From Spongilla lacustris (lineage: Eukaryota; Porifera; Demospongiae; Spongillida; Spongillidae), in the NCBI GenBank assembly GCA_949361645.1, contig OX442435.1, positions 3,334,220-3,398,219 on the forward strand: a stretch of DNA of 64,000 bases. Direction: 5' to 3'. The notes below the pieces were generated by a model that was given only the letters and a program-made list of their open reading frames with translations, did no database searches and was not told the DNA's origin. The translations under genes and the position numbers were made by a program. Numbering within the stretch: position 1 is the stretch's first letter; every line of letters begins with the position of its first letter. This document shows, piece by piece, positions 49,101 through 59,924 of this stretch.

Positions 49101-52100
49101 ATGTGCCACAACTCTTGCTGAAAAGAATCTACCTACTCAGGCTGAATGAACAGCTGTTGATGATTATTCAATAGCTGAGCATGCCATCCAATGATCTTTC
49201 TGCAACAGTGCATGACCAACTGAGTCTCTCAGCATCACCTACATCTATGTCAGGAATAGCTTTGTGCAGCAAAGACCAGGAAGAGATTCTTGCACCTGCA
49301 TTAACAGATAATGATTACCATAATAATACAATCGTTGTTTTGACAGCTTATTCCTCACTGTCCGTTTGTACCTCTATAATCTCTGTTTTGTTGGCACCCT
49401 CACTGTCTGGGAAAGGCATGACAGATGCAATCGTTAAGTCTACAGAGTGCTATGATATTGCCCTTGTTGTAACAGGTGAAGTTTTCCTCTCAGGCTTGTC
49501 TGATGTGGAAAAATATTGCTATTTAAATAATCATTTCATACCATCCAGCCAGGATCAAATGCTATCAAAGGAAGTAAAAGTTGGGGAAAAAACAAAAAAA
49601 TTAAGATTCCAAATGAAATGGTTAGGCCAATATCACTGGCTTGTCTACAGCCCATCCATGTCTGGTGGCTTTAGCAAATTTTGTGTTCTGTTTGGAAAAT
49701 CTGTGTCCACCAGAGGAGGTCAAATAGGTGGAAATCTGGGAGTGTTGGTTACAAAACCAATGATGAACCTGAAAAGGGCACTTGGAACTGATGGTATTCT
49801 TCCAACACATGAAAAGGCTGAATACCACATAAATGCAACAGTGCTGGCAAATTCATTCATCGCTACCTATGAAAATCCTACTCTTCATGTTGATAATATA
49901 ATTGAAAAATGCTCAAATGAACAGTATCAAAATAAGCTACATGTTCTAGAAATAATAATAAGCACCATCACTTTACTTGGAAGACAAGGTCTGTCACTAA
50001 GAGGACACAGAGACGATGTGTAGACATCTCAGTTCTTCAGGATGTTAATAAGGGCAACTTTATTGCTTTGTTAGAGCACCAGGCAATAACTGATAACATT
50101 TTAAAAGACCATTTAATATCAGCAAAGAAAATATACATCAAAAGCCATTCAGGAAGAAATTATATCAGTTCTTGGGGAAGTAATGAAGGAAAACTTAATT
50201 GAACCATTTCGCACAGAGAATACAAAGTTTTTTTGATGAAGTACGTGAAAAATTTGACAATAAAGAAGTTCGTAGCGTTTGCATTCACTATGTGGATACA
50301 AGGAACAAAGCTGCTTTAATCAACGAAGTTTTATTTCGCCACTTGGAAAGAACCACTGGTGAGGCGATTGGGAAAGTTATAGTTGATGTCCTACAATCTA
50401 ATAATTTGGACCTAAGTTATTTAAGAGGGCAAGCTTATGATGGTGCATCTGCTACGTCTTCCCCTCGCGTTGGTGCATAAACATACGTCAAGCCGGAGAC
50501 AAATACACATGCTCATTACATTCATTGCCATTCATATGTTTTGAATCTTGCCATTGCGTCAAGTTCCAAATTACAAGATATTAGGAACATAATTGGTCTT
50601 ATAAATGAAGTATTTCTATTCTTTGATCATTCACCTAAACGACAGCTGTTTTTTATTGATGTACATGTATTAAGGTGTATATCCCTATGTAAGACACAAA
50701 AAGCTTTCAGGCCTTTGCAAAACAAGACGGGTGGAATGGCATACATGTTTGGAGACTTTCTTTGAATTGTATGAAATAGTTGTGTACTGTCTTGGTGCTA
50801 TTGTAAATATTGCAGAGTACCCTGAATTGACACAAAACTGTAGAGTGGAGTTGGGATGCTGAAACAACTACAAAAGCTAATGGAATGTTCACCTTACTAC
50901 AAAGTTTTAAAACGGTTGTGACATTTGTGATTTTGAAAAATACTCTGGATTATGTGAAAAGCCTAGCTTCAAAGCTACAGCAACGAGACATGGACATATA
51001 TTTTGCTTTAAAAATAATAGATGAGGTCATTTCCAATATCCATGCTCTTCGTAGTAACATTGATGAAGCTTTTGACGTTTGGTATAAACAAGCACAATCT
51101 CTTGCTGATGCAATTGGATCCGTTGAAGAAACACCAAGACGAACAAAAGCTCAGAGATTTAGAGCCAACGTCCCAGCAGAAAGCCCACAAGAGTATTACA
51201 AAAGATCGGTATTAATACCATTCATTGATGAACTTTTGCAGCAACTAGATGATACATGTAGGTTTAGTATGGATAACACACACGTCATTCAATGTCTATT
51301 TTCTATCATTCCCTCACTAATAGTTGATAATACTAACATTCAAGGCATTGCGGCTGACTTAACTCAATTTGAGGAGGATCTTCCATCACCAAAGTCTATC
51401 CTTAGTGAGTTGCAACAGTGGAATCTGCATTGGCAATGTAAGGAGAAGGATGTAGCTTGTGATTTAAGACATATATTTTTTGTGATGGAGATGCCTTCCC
51501 AAACATTCGACAATTGCTTCTACTGGGGTGCACTATTCCAATCACAAGTGCTGAGGTGGAACAGTCATTTTCTCTCTTCAGGAGGATTAAAACACATTTG
51601 AGGCACAGGATGAATGAATCAAGATTGAGTTCCGTCTCCCTGATGGCCATGCATTATGATGTCCATTTCGATATTCGCACAATTGTGAAACGTTTCATTC
51701 TAAAACATCCGAGGCGGTTACACACCCCAAATTTGTTACATTAAAATGTAGGTACAACAGTGTGGGGCCTTATGTGTGTTTAACACATATTTTACATGTA
51801 ATTTTGCTATTATTGAAACCAGAACTTTATGGCGTTAATTGATGTTGATTATGTAAGGTAAATTTGGCTTTGTAGCGCGAGCGAGCACACGCGAGGTGTG
51901 TAGGAAAAATTTTGCATGCGCCTCCTTTCGTCATTCTGGACACCCCCCTTCCTATTATTCCTACATCCGCCCCTGACATCTGTCAGAATACATGTACAAG
52001 GAAGAAGCTGCTCAATGAAGAACTTTGCAGCACATTTAGCTAGATTTTCACAGAGCTCATAAGGTCCACAATTAATTAACATGTATATTCTACTTTACAG

Positions 52101-53963
52101 AAATGGTGGCTACTCACATGTACAGTACCAGTCAGAAAAAGTTTCCCACCATAGAGTACTTTTTCTAACGGTGACACACTAAGTGCATACAGTAGTTAGC
52201 GTACGACATCATAATGTACCAGTATTAACATAATGCTGGTTTGTACATGCACAACCAAAAGGTACATGTAGACTTACATGTACTAACAAGAATAAAACTG
52301 AGCAGTGAGCTCGAGAGAGTTTGAAAGCTTCAGTAACTACATTGTGTACAGTTACAAGCAGATAGAATACATATAACACATACCATTACAACCCTTGTGT
52401 AGTTGAAACTGCCGCATTCCCAGAAGTACATGAATTGTCTGTATGAAAATAGGAGTACAATACCACCAAGAAGGAGGTCACCTAATAGATATAATGATAA
52501 TTCCTGTGTGGAAAAAGAAAGAAATAAAATAATGGATGAAATGGCAAGCAGAGGTTAGATTCCGATTGAACATGCTGCTTTTCAAATGTACCCTGTACAA
52601 CATGGGAAACTGAACACATGGCCTGGCCAACATGCATACTAGCTATTGTATTCGTCTTACTTTCACGTTTTCAGACATGCTAGTATACTGGGTGTTCACA
52701 AATGAATGCAACGCTTTTGTAATTTCTTAATAGAATTATGAATATAGAATGATGAAGTTAATATGAACTGCTTTATTATAATTTCATTACCATTAATAAC
52801 TGAAAAGTCAAATAGTTAATCAATTTCATATAAGAATGTACAGCAATGTTTAAAGTATAAACTGTAGACATGAAAGGTTGAAAAATTATGAAATAATATT
52901 TATGTTTAAATAGTTAATAATAATTATATATAATTTAATATCTACACATAACACCACTAAACTACATGTACAGCTATAACACCAATGTATATACAAATCA
53001 TACTAGAAGACCACTACAATTTAATGAACTTCAAGTTTCAATAACTCACTATTACATGATTTTAATACTTAATCAAATGGTACTCCACCTTCATTTAATA
53101 ATGGAATAATTTAACATGCTGATTAAACGAATAACAGCTTTTACCTTGCAGCAAATCTTAATTGCTAATAACTCATTGAACTTAGTAATCTAATGCATAT
53201 TCATATCTTGTGCCCAATAACTACTTATTAAAATCAATTATCTTCAATAACTTTGATAATAGAGGGCTTTGAATATGCTGATTTATGAGGGTTTTGATAC
53301 AATTACTAACCACTTAGAACGATTTTGTATTTGCAACAACAGTAATGTACATTAACTCGTATGTTTGTAAAATCATTCTTCAAATAAGAATCAACATGTA
53401 CCGATGAGGTACATGTACAATCAGAATCATCACATAAATGTAAATTCATTTAGAGCAATATAGAATATAAGGCTGTAATTCCAAGGGAGCATTTTTAAAT
53501 ATTTACAACTATACATTAAATGATTTTAAAGGATGGAAAACTTTAGTACCACATGAGCACCAACCTATACAGCTGTATGCAATGAATGAATACACAGAAC
53601 AAAAGTATATGTACATGTATGCATTTAAAATCACAAAACAACTGTGTCATTTTGAGTATGGTTGAAATTGACTTCAACAGCTACAATAAGACACTGATAT
53701 AGAGTGATGCATTGTTTACGATGATTGGACTATTGATCACTGCAATTACATTTGCACTATTTATCTGGGAGAGGTTTAAACACATTACTGATCATACTGA
53801 GCAAAATCCATATAGGTACATGTATACACATACATGTACATGTACACAAGAAGACAAATTGTACATGTACATGTACCTTATCCATCGCTGTGTAGTGTAG
53901 TCCCACAACCACTAAACCCATCCATCCAATGAGAGTATTGCTTTGCTCAGAGGAAAGAAATTT
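31179..53963 (-). CDS. CASD1: CASD1-like CAS1-domain membrane acyltransferase, partial, multi-exon
   Basis: Multi-spanning membrane protein resembling the CAS1 domain of CASD1, the Golgi enzyme that O-acetylates sialic acid. Minus-strand exons: 53963-53877 (SEQSNTLIGWMGLVVVGLHY), 52503-52384 (FMYFWECGSFNYTRVVM), 35920-35764 (VLIRINLLPLILGVLLGVSY), 35693-35614 (TTAKLLLLFLAISFIFSL), 34693-34631 (VRNDSMKWLDTLNHHKH), 34057-33932 (MPLYGIALGYITSVLRIYHT), 32881-32811 (CTQWQSYFSVLPVSCIALI) and 31261-31179 (YLCVQQFGFTANIIQPSHA). AG/GT signals are present, and phases 0,0,0,1,0,0,0,2 agree where exons adjoin. The order matches the family. One exon (the WFGKISLE-like stretch) between 32.81 and 31.26 kb is not resolved; a candidate lies near 31.67-31.74 kb. 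The N-terminal esterase-like domain and the C-terminus are not found. Two conserved His positions of the family appear as Gln and Gly. The third exon is separated from the second by a ~16.5-kb transposon-filled intron. Confidence 0.6.
36625..38714. mobile_element. 2.1-kb terminal-inverted-repeat DNA element
   Basis: The left end GGGTGTCCACGAAAGAACAA plus CGCTTTTAAAA and the right end (reverse complement GGGTGTCCACAAATGAACGC plus AACGCTTTTAAA) form ~31-bp inverted repeats. The right half is AT-rich with AATAACTCACTA motifs shared with 52.9-53.3 kb. No clear target duplication was found, so the superfamily is not assigned. It lies in the large CASD1-like intron. Confidence 0.85.
36976..37993 (+). 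pseudogene. Transposase-like remnant with C-terminal cysteine cluster
   Basis: Two plus-strand coding pieces inside the inverted-repeat element. The first, 36976-37480, begins MSKMASNGTHGSRLGLHRSQ and is frameshifted near 37230-37270, continuing as an acidic stretch (DETDELDVSEAISTLRQ). The second, 37610-37993, has ITKYFETIKDRLTMQKKQK followed by RCKVCPKPAPNANYCCSQC and a further LCGPKSRRVCIPIHQ. The C-x2-C ... C-x2-C ... C-x7-C-x3-H pattern is reminiscent of the piggyBac C-terminal zinc-binding domain, but the element termini and the absence of TTAA flanks do not fit piggyBac. No catalytic core is present. Likely an internally deleted element. Confidence 0.5.
38715..39180. other. Intronic spacer
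   Basis: About 460 bases between the inverted-repeat element and the tandem array. No feature recognised. Confidence 0.5.
42558..42645. mobile_element. Short hairpin element related to MITE-B
   Basis: Contains CAGACCAGCATTATACTG, then TAAGCGATAATGCTTACA, and ends TGGTACGAGACTAG. It is nested in one tandem monomer and lengthens that unit. Confidence 0.6.
45060..46370 (+). pseudogene. Ty3/gypsy retrotransposon integrase relic
   Basis: Integrase part of a gypsy-type pol gene, frameshifted and with stops. Visible in order: the zinc-binding remnant (WCRHCTECASRK, ~45140-45180), VAVDII with the first acidic residue (~45245), YITKWIEEYLMSDMEATTVA, then HTDQGRNFESALISELCKLL with the second Asp, and GITKTRITPYHPQLDGAIDH followed by FNRTLLSML. 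The position normally occupied by the catalytic Glu before RFNRTL is Asp. The C-terminal domain reads PWKGPYIIVKALNYDVYRIR and HFNRMKPY to ~46060. No protease, reverse transcriptase or RNase H and no LTRs are recognised, so it is a fragment. It lies antisense to the host CASD1-like gene. Confidence 0.88.
47800..48118. other. Short intronic stretch
   Basis: Between the tandem array and the reverse transcriptase relic. No domain recognised; it may be the upstream part of the same retroelement relic. Confidence 0.4.
48119..48530 (+). pseudogene. Non-LTR retrotransposon reverse transcriptase relic
   Basis: Plus-strand translation gives FAVLKIDFNNTFNQVSRQ, a stop, then SSETGVQQGDPLGPPLFCLV and ADCASLLFHKWYINDGVVGG. 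These match RT motifs A (KIDFxNAFN), B (GVQQGDPLGP) and the motif C region, where the usual catalytic pair (typically a [YWF]xDD-like turn) appears as IND. An in-frame TAG at ~48228 and the absence of endonuclease or flanking domains show a dead fragment. Confidence 0.85.
49181..51975 (+). pseudogene. DUF4371/ZMYM1-type hAT transposase, frameshifted
   Basis: A nearly full-length but broken hAT-like transposase in three frames. 49181-50023: TTF-type zinc-finger region (WLGQYHWLVYSPSMSGGFSK, one expected Cys is Ser). 50022-50480: DUF4371 core with NFIALLEHQAITDNILKDHL, VCIHYVDTRNKAALINEVLF, TGEAIGKVIVDVLQS and LRGQAYDGASAT. 50520-50680: YIHCHSYVLNLAIASS. 50885-51505: helical region. 51505-51744: C-terminal dimerisation motif SAEVEQSFSLFRRIKTHLRH, then NESRLSSVSLMAM and FILKHPRRL. 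Stops at 50021, around 50190 and 50479 and a frameshift near 51490 disable it. A hAT-like right end, TACATCCGCCCCTG, closes at 51975; the matching left end was not found. It lies in the CASD1-like intron, antisense to the host gene. Confidence 0.88.
52690..53500. mobile_element. Non-autonomous relative of the 36.6-kb inverted-repeat element
   Basis: Starts GGGTGTTCACAAATGAATGC plus AACGCTTTT, almost the same terminus as 36625. The interior shares AATAACTCACTATTACATGA and AATCAATTATCTTCAATAA-type sequence with 38230-38560. Near 53440-53475 the subterminal sequence of the 36.6-kb left end recurs inverted, but the final right terminus is degraded. No coding sequence. It lies in the intron between the first two CASD1-like exons found. 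Confidence 0.75.
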
Positions 53964-53969
53964 CTGCAA

Positions 53970-55740
53970 AAAATGATAAACATAAACATGTACATGTATA
54001 TACCATAATACAGCAGTACTACACACCTCATTATTGCATTACCAGTCCACACACAGAGTACATGTACCTACGTGGGTCTTGTATTCTTTGAGGTAACAAA
54101 AAATCACTAATATGGGCATTGAAGCCAAGCCAGTATATGGTACCAGTACATGTATTTGCATGCAGTACAGTAGTGCACAAATAACACCAAAATGAGGTTA
54201 AAGATCTGAGCATAATATTATGGTACATGTAAGTTGTATAGCAAACTACATGTAAGTTTACTGCACGAGTTTCAACTTTGACTACATGTAGATAGCTGTT
54301 CCTGAATTGACTGGTCTAAGCACAAATGGGCTAACCAAATTTGAAAATTGTCAATTTATCAAACCATGTGAAGTTATGTGAGTAGTAGAGTATACTGAAT
54401 CCCCATATCCACCATGTTTTTTTGTTACTTACATGTAAACATGTATACATTTTCTCTGTTTCGTTCAAATATGTACACTGCACATATATGTGGCAGCCAC
54501 TCAGCCAGTACCAGGCTTCTCAGCAGATGCAACAAAGCTAATTTGGTCATTCTGGAATACGCAATGGAAGTGGTGACCATAGATAATGGACTTGCAAGGC
54601 TAGGCTACCTCATCCTGTACAAGAAATGTGAATGGACCCTAGACTTCTGGAACATAACAATTTTCCAGCACCTACTGCTTGACACCAATGAAGCTACATT
54701 ATATTATTAGCAAGTACAAATAGCAATGTGAGAGCCCAGACCTACGGGCATGTGCACTGTGTAAATATGTATTCTACGAGTATAATTATTGAGTATGTTT
54801 TGGGCAATTAAGCAAAGATACCGAATTGCTGGCCGTGGCACATCTCATGGAGCATTGAGTTGGTCCTTGTGGCTTCTGTTGTACTGGGACAGACTGGGCA
54901 CTACCGACCAGCTCTGTCACAAGCGATAACTAGTGAAGCCAGCTGACTATGCACAATGAGGAGACTGAATGAATCTATGGAGAATACAACCAGATGGTCA
55001 TTTTCCACTCCAGCACTTTGAAAGTTCATGGGCGGACAATACTTTGACAGCTTTTACAGAAGTATGTGTACAATTCATATTACTTGAGGAGGAATGCTGT
55101 GTGGAGACAAGAGCATGAGGTATGCTAAGAGCTAGCTGCAACGTTCGGTGATTTATATGTACTTTGGGATATATAACAAAAGTAGCCAGAAGGTATCAGC
55201 AAATACCCTATATACAGGTCAAGACACATCAATTCTACCAGGACTTCAAGGGATCAGATCACACTGTGGTTGCAGCTACAGGCAATGCTTCCTTAAAATG
55301 ACATCTCGTATGCACTGAGGTATTTATTTTTATTGGTCTGGTAATGATATCCCTCATATCCCTAAAAGCGAAGCCTCACCCGATTTGCACTTTTAAAGTC
55401 ATAAAAACAGCATAATTATCACAGGAAGAAATCGTTACGTGATATCACACACAAATCAATTTTAATGTTCAATCACACAGTGATTTTGCAGAGGATTAAA
55501 AAAAATCCAAACTTGATTCCATGGGTTCTTTTCCTGTGATATTGCATAGTAACACGACAAGAATTACTTGCTTCCAGACTTTCGTGTAATATTGGCAGTG
55601 GTATACCCTAGCCGCCCCGATCCACCAGTCCAAGGATGCTCAAGGTATCACAACAATTGCCTTCTAAACTTTCTTGATTTAACCACCTCTGGCTGCGTTA
55701 TTGTTCTATAGCTAATGATTATCATTTACAGCCCTTAAAC
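53970..55740. other. Region upstream of the first recognised CASD1-like exon
   Basis: No exon of the CASD1 N-terminal esterase domain could be identified. Short ORFs, including a plus-strand 98-codon one at 54414-54710, show no domain. Many ACATGT motifs. Confidence 0.5.
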
Positions 55741-55796
55741 CACAAGTGTATTTCATTTCTGGTAGCCATTTGATTGTTCATGCAATGGCAGAAGAG

Positions 55797-55917
55797 GTTA
55801 GGCTATATAGGATCAAATACATGGAAGTAAGGAGAGGATATTCGCAAAATTTGTTGGTTAGGCTATATAAGATCAAATTCATGGAAGTAAGGAGAGGATA
55901 TTCGCAAAATTTGTTGG
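55797..55917 (+). repeat. 60-bp tandem duplication, in frame
   Basis: Two adjacent 60-bp copies (TTAGGCTATATAGGATCAAA... and TTAGGCTATATAAGATCAAA...) differing at two bases. In the plus-strand frame starting at 55746 they encode two 20-residue repeats (RLYRIKYMEVRRGYSQNLLV). No known domain. Could be a small fragment of a gene or plain repeat DNA. Confidence 0.8.
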
Positions 55918-55983
55918 TTCTAAAGTTGTAAATAAGGACCATTATTTAGTACGCCTATGATATGTGTGGCATGAGACACTATC

Positions 55984-56058
55984 AGTCTCGTTACCAGACC
56001 CAGATTTTCACAGCAGTGGATGGATTACATCACCGCTATGTGAAAAGTGGGTATGGGA
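55984..56058. mobile_element. Short hairpin element (MITE-A), third copy
   Basis: AGTCTCGTTACCAGACCCAG, then ATTTTCACAGCAGTGGATGG, then ATTACATCACCGCTATGTG and AAAAGTGGGTATGGGAA. Same structure as 20054 and 62813; located just upstream of the RecQ-like start. Confidence 0.75.
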
Positions 56059-56171
56059 ATATGCTTGAGTCTAGTCGTTCTGAGTGCACCTCATAAAAGG
56101 TGCACAATAGAACGCAGAGCACCCATGATGTCACACTTGGTGCTGCATTTAATTAGCATGAACTCGTAATT

Positions 56172-56427
56172 ATGGCAAACGACGATCTTGATGCTGTTAT
56201 CCTACATGCCAGGGCAAGATTGGGCTACACAGCAATTCGTCCAAACCAGCACAAAGCTGTGAGAAGCTTTATAGAAGGAAGCAACGTGTTCATCAGCCTT
56301 CCGACTGGGAGTGGAAAGTCATTTTGCTACTCTGTATTGCTGTTCGGTTTTTTTTACGACCTCTACCAATGTGTTGGTAGCATCATTATAGTTGTATAAT
56401 CTTTGATTGCCTTAATGAAAGACCAGG
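56172..56427 (+). pseudogene. RecQ-like helicase, N-terminal fragment
   Basis: Start of a superfamily 2 RecQ-type DNA helicase. After MANDDLDAVILHARARLGYT comes the family's N-terminal FRPNQ-like motif (AIRPNQHKAVRSFIEG), then the Walker A motif (ISLPTGSGKSFCYSVL). The SPLIALMKDQ-like motif is present as SLIALMKDQ but is preceded by an in-frame TAA at 56398-56400. A GT donor (CAGGTACGC) follows directly, so the gene was probably spliced. The DEAD/DEVH box is not found downstream. The C-terminal half lies at ~59200. Alternatively the TAA is a recent single mutation in an otherwise live gene. Confidence 0.75.
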
Positions 56428-57501
56428 TACGCAGATTGCATGCCACTCAGCCTCGTGTGTACTGAGTGGTATATATATATATATATAATTATATTTGTAT
56501 GTAAATTATGTAGGTTGCGGCTCTTTACATGTACTATGAATTGATACTGTTGAAACTGATCATATTTTACTCATCAAGTTACCTTTGCTTGAAAAATAGG
56601 TACTTTTTATAAGTTGAACATTTCCTTCACATATAAAGCAACAGGGAAAATTACATTTTTAGCTCTTAGAAAGGGAGATAGTCTATCTGCTTTTAAAATA
56701 GTATCAACTTCGGTCGATGTGCAAGGGGGTATTAGATGGCACGTGTCTACTCGTTTGATACTGACTTCAGGGTGCACCCTTATTATCTGAAAAGACTAAC
56801 ATACCTTAAGAAGTGTTATCTGCATTTGAATTTATGCTTTAACAAAAAGCAGCATTGTTCTTTCAAACACCAAGGTTCTGTGTCGAGCTATTGTAATTAA
56901 ATAGCACCTAATAGTTTGAGAAGCAGGAATTTTGACTTCAGATATATACAGTCTGAGCACTAGAATTCCAGGCATTATATTTTCGTACCCCTTGGATGAT
57001 GCACAAGGCTTGTTTTATGGGTTGTCTGGCCCCCAGACCAATATAGTGCAGATGTACATTAAAGAGGAATCTTACATGTAATTGGGATGCTATTATCTAA
57101 CTTCTAGCATATCTACTGTTGTTAGGTCTTTCTCCTGCTCAAGCAGGACCCAGCAATTTGTTATCCAATATCAAATACAGTAATTAAACTAAGGCTTCAA
57201 GTTCTTTAACCAGAAATGAACACAACCGTAAGCTCAAGTGGCAGGAAAGTAAAGGATTGGAAGAAAACTTCATTCAGAGTTGCGAGACTTCAAAAAGGAT
57301 AGGATACTTTGATACAAATGCTGATGCAAGAGAACTCATTGTTAAAACAAAAAAGCAATCACTATGAATTAATCCATAAGAAAATCAAATGTTGCTATGA
57401 AGTCTGCTCACAGATGATGTAAGATAATACTAAATGTTAACGCAATCATTATCAGTAACATTATGTAAGCAGACTTTTGGCTCACAAGAAAGGCACCTAA
57501 C

Positions 57502-58400
57502 AAAACGAGACTGATCTAACCAATGGCGAGCTGCATGGCACATTAACAAAGTATAATCTTGAATATAGAAATGACTATAATCTGCTAGTGTGCACTAAGT
57601 GCAGACAGGCATTAGGAGTGTCATTTAATCTGCACTGTAAGCAGCATAGAGTAAAGATTTCAAATAAAGATCAGGGCATTATACGTCAATCATGCTTTAA
57701 AGAGAAATACACAATCAGCCACCTCTGGACTTCCTCCCAACAAGTGACGGCTTCAAGTGTGCCTCCTATAATCATTATGGCCGGCCGCTCTGAGCGACAC
57801 GTAGTGAGGCACGCTAAAGAAAACTATGGTAATAGTGAAGTCATCCCATGTGCCGTACAGACATTGACCACTACTGGCGCAGCGGTGAAACGATTCTTTG
57901 GAGTGGTTAATGCGGCAGAGGTTTGTGAGAGTGTGCATTTTGAACTTTCGGTGGTCAATAAAACCATGGATCTAGTACTAGGGAATCCTGTCAGATTGGA
58001 AACTATCAGTGAACGAAACATTATGATGGATTGGTACCCAGAGCCAGATTCCATTGCCAATAGCCATAGTACATCACCAATTCCATTGCGTTTTCGTTGT
58101 TTGAAAAGTGATCGGTCACTGCTTCAGCTAGACAAGGTAGGGCGTAATTGTGCCAAGCTACAATACTTAATGAAGCTTGCTGTTCTGGAGAGTGTTGTGG
58201 CAAAACCAACTGTGGATGAGCATGTGAAGTATATGAAGCAACTACAGCCATTAGTTAACAGCAATGGCAACCTCTTTTCTGTGTTCACTTTTATCTGCAG
58301 TACATCATCATTGGCACGGAAAGTGGCTGCATCTACATGTACATGTAGCAATCGGCTTCCAATAATTGCACGTCTTGACTTCCCACTCCACGTTGTCTAG
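57502..58400 (+). CDS. ORF with OrsD-like C2H2 zinc finger
   Basis: Open plus-strand frame of roughly 290 codons. Near its start is KYNLEYRNDYNLLVCTKC then RQALGVSFNLHCKQH, a C-x2-C-x10-H-x3-H finger preceded by a hydrophobic lead-in. This style is seen in OrsD/DUF3505-type fingers, which in fungi occur on RecQ-like helicase proteins. The remainder (AAVKRFFGVVNAAEVCESVH, MMDWYPEPDSI, KLQYLMKLAVLESV) has no family I can name. The true start and splicing are unknown. It lies between the N- and C-terminal halves of the RecQ-like gene on the same strand, so it may be an exon of that gene or an inserted gene. Base composition is like its neighbours. Confidence 0.4.
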
Positions 58401-59194
58401 GTATCACAGCTGACCAAGTCCGAACAGTGTACCATCAGGCTCTGCACAAGTGCCAGAGCTTGGTCAATAGGATTTGTGGATGGAAAAGTTAAAAACAAAA
58501 TTAACAAAACATTACATGACTTTGAAAGATTAGCACGACCATAGTGTAAAATCAGAGTTTTTTCATAAAACAGTATACCCCTTTACCAATCACATGAGAA
58601 TATGTCGGAAGAGGAAAGGCTCATTCAAAAGAAAAAGGATAGCCCTTCTACATTTGTACTAGAAGATTGGTCAGGCATCTCTACTTTGCTCGCCTTCTCT
58701 ACATCAATGTTCGAAGTCATAAAACACTGACAAATCTGCTTCATAGTTTGGACTATCGAGATCAGTAACATTTACTGGAGCTACAACTGAGTATGAAACG
58801 ACCGGTTCACTTACATGTATAGCAACTACATCATCATGCAGAGCCCAGGCCGAATTCTTTAGAAAATCTACCAACGAACAAAATGCCATGCTGCCACCAT
58901 GTAGTATTAGCCAACAGCCGAAACAAGACAACTCCCAGAATGAACACAATTCCAATAAGATCCCACCCGCCCGTGCGCATGCGTCATGCACATAATACTA
59001 CATAGTTAACCCTCTCATTGTCGCAGCGTCACCAGATAAGAGTAACATTTCTTATGCACTGAGACAGAAAGTCAATATAGAAGAAGCTTTGCACCACTGG
59101 TTGTGAAATTAAGCACCTTAAAGAGACAAACTACCATAAGTCATTATCGTTTGCAGAAGATGTGAGGAAAGTGCACAAATTTATCACTTTTTCC

Positions 59195-59669
59195 TTCTAC
59201 AATGAAAGAGAAATTTACAGAGCCAGAAGGAGCACCGAATATAGCTATGTTTCGTAATTCAGTACAGGATTCTATCATAGCCACATTCAGTAACAGTGAT
59301 ACCACACTTACAATAGTGATACGCACTATTGTGTTTGGTACGGGCATTGATTGTGCTGATGTTTGCCAAGTTATTCACTGGGGACCATCTCCAGTCATTG
59401 AGTCATATGTACAGGGATATGCAAGAGCTGGTAGAAATGGCCATGCAGCAAATACATTGTTCATTTGGAGTAGAGCTGATTTTAGTGCGCATGACATTTG
59501 CCAAGATATGGAACGCTACTGCAGTGGTAAAGGCGCATGCCAAAGAAAAATGTTGATGTCCTACTTTGATTGTACATATACGCATGAGAATGTGATGGGA
59601 TGTAACTGCTGTGATGTCTGTGCATTTGTCTGTAATTGCAATAGTTGTAATTGTAAATCATTTCTATAA
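59195..59669 (+). pseudogene. RecQ-like helicase, C-terminal fragment
   Basis: C-terminal helicase lobe and zinc domain of a RecQ-like protein. Motif V region: IVIRTIVFGTGIDCADVCQV, then IHWGPSPVIESYVQGYARAG with motif VI QGYARAGRNG in place of the usual Q-x2-GRAGRDG. The RecQ zinc-binding module follows: YCSGKGACQRKMLMSYFDC then GCNCCDVC, the C-R/Q-R...YF...C-x2-C-x2-C pattern. It ends in a Cys/Asn-rich tail and a stop at 59667-59669. Motifs II-IV are not found between 56.4 and 59.2 kb. With the premature stop in the N-terminal piece, the gene is probably dead. Confidence 0.8.
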
Positions 59670-59924
59670 TTGACAGTGGCACTGACATAGCAAATTCAAA
59701 ACTCCAATGAGACAGTGAATATTCCAGCGAGACAGTGTGGAGACATTAAGTAATTCCAATGCACGTTTATTCATCCACATACATTACTTTCTCCGGTTAA
59801 CCTTCCGAGCAATTCATGGATGGAAATGTAGAGTATGTCTGCCACATATGTTTTTAAACATCTCACTTTGTGTAAGTTCAGTAATGACCTTTACTAGGTC
59901 TTCAGTGACTGATCTTTGAGTGTG

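Noticed and set aside
58704..58991. 95-codon minus-strand ORF between RecQ fragments
   Set aside because: No recognisable family, and composition gives no coding signal beyond the open frame.
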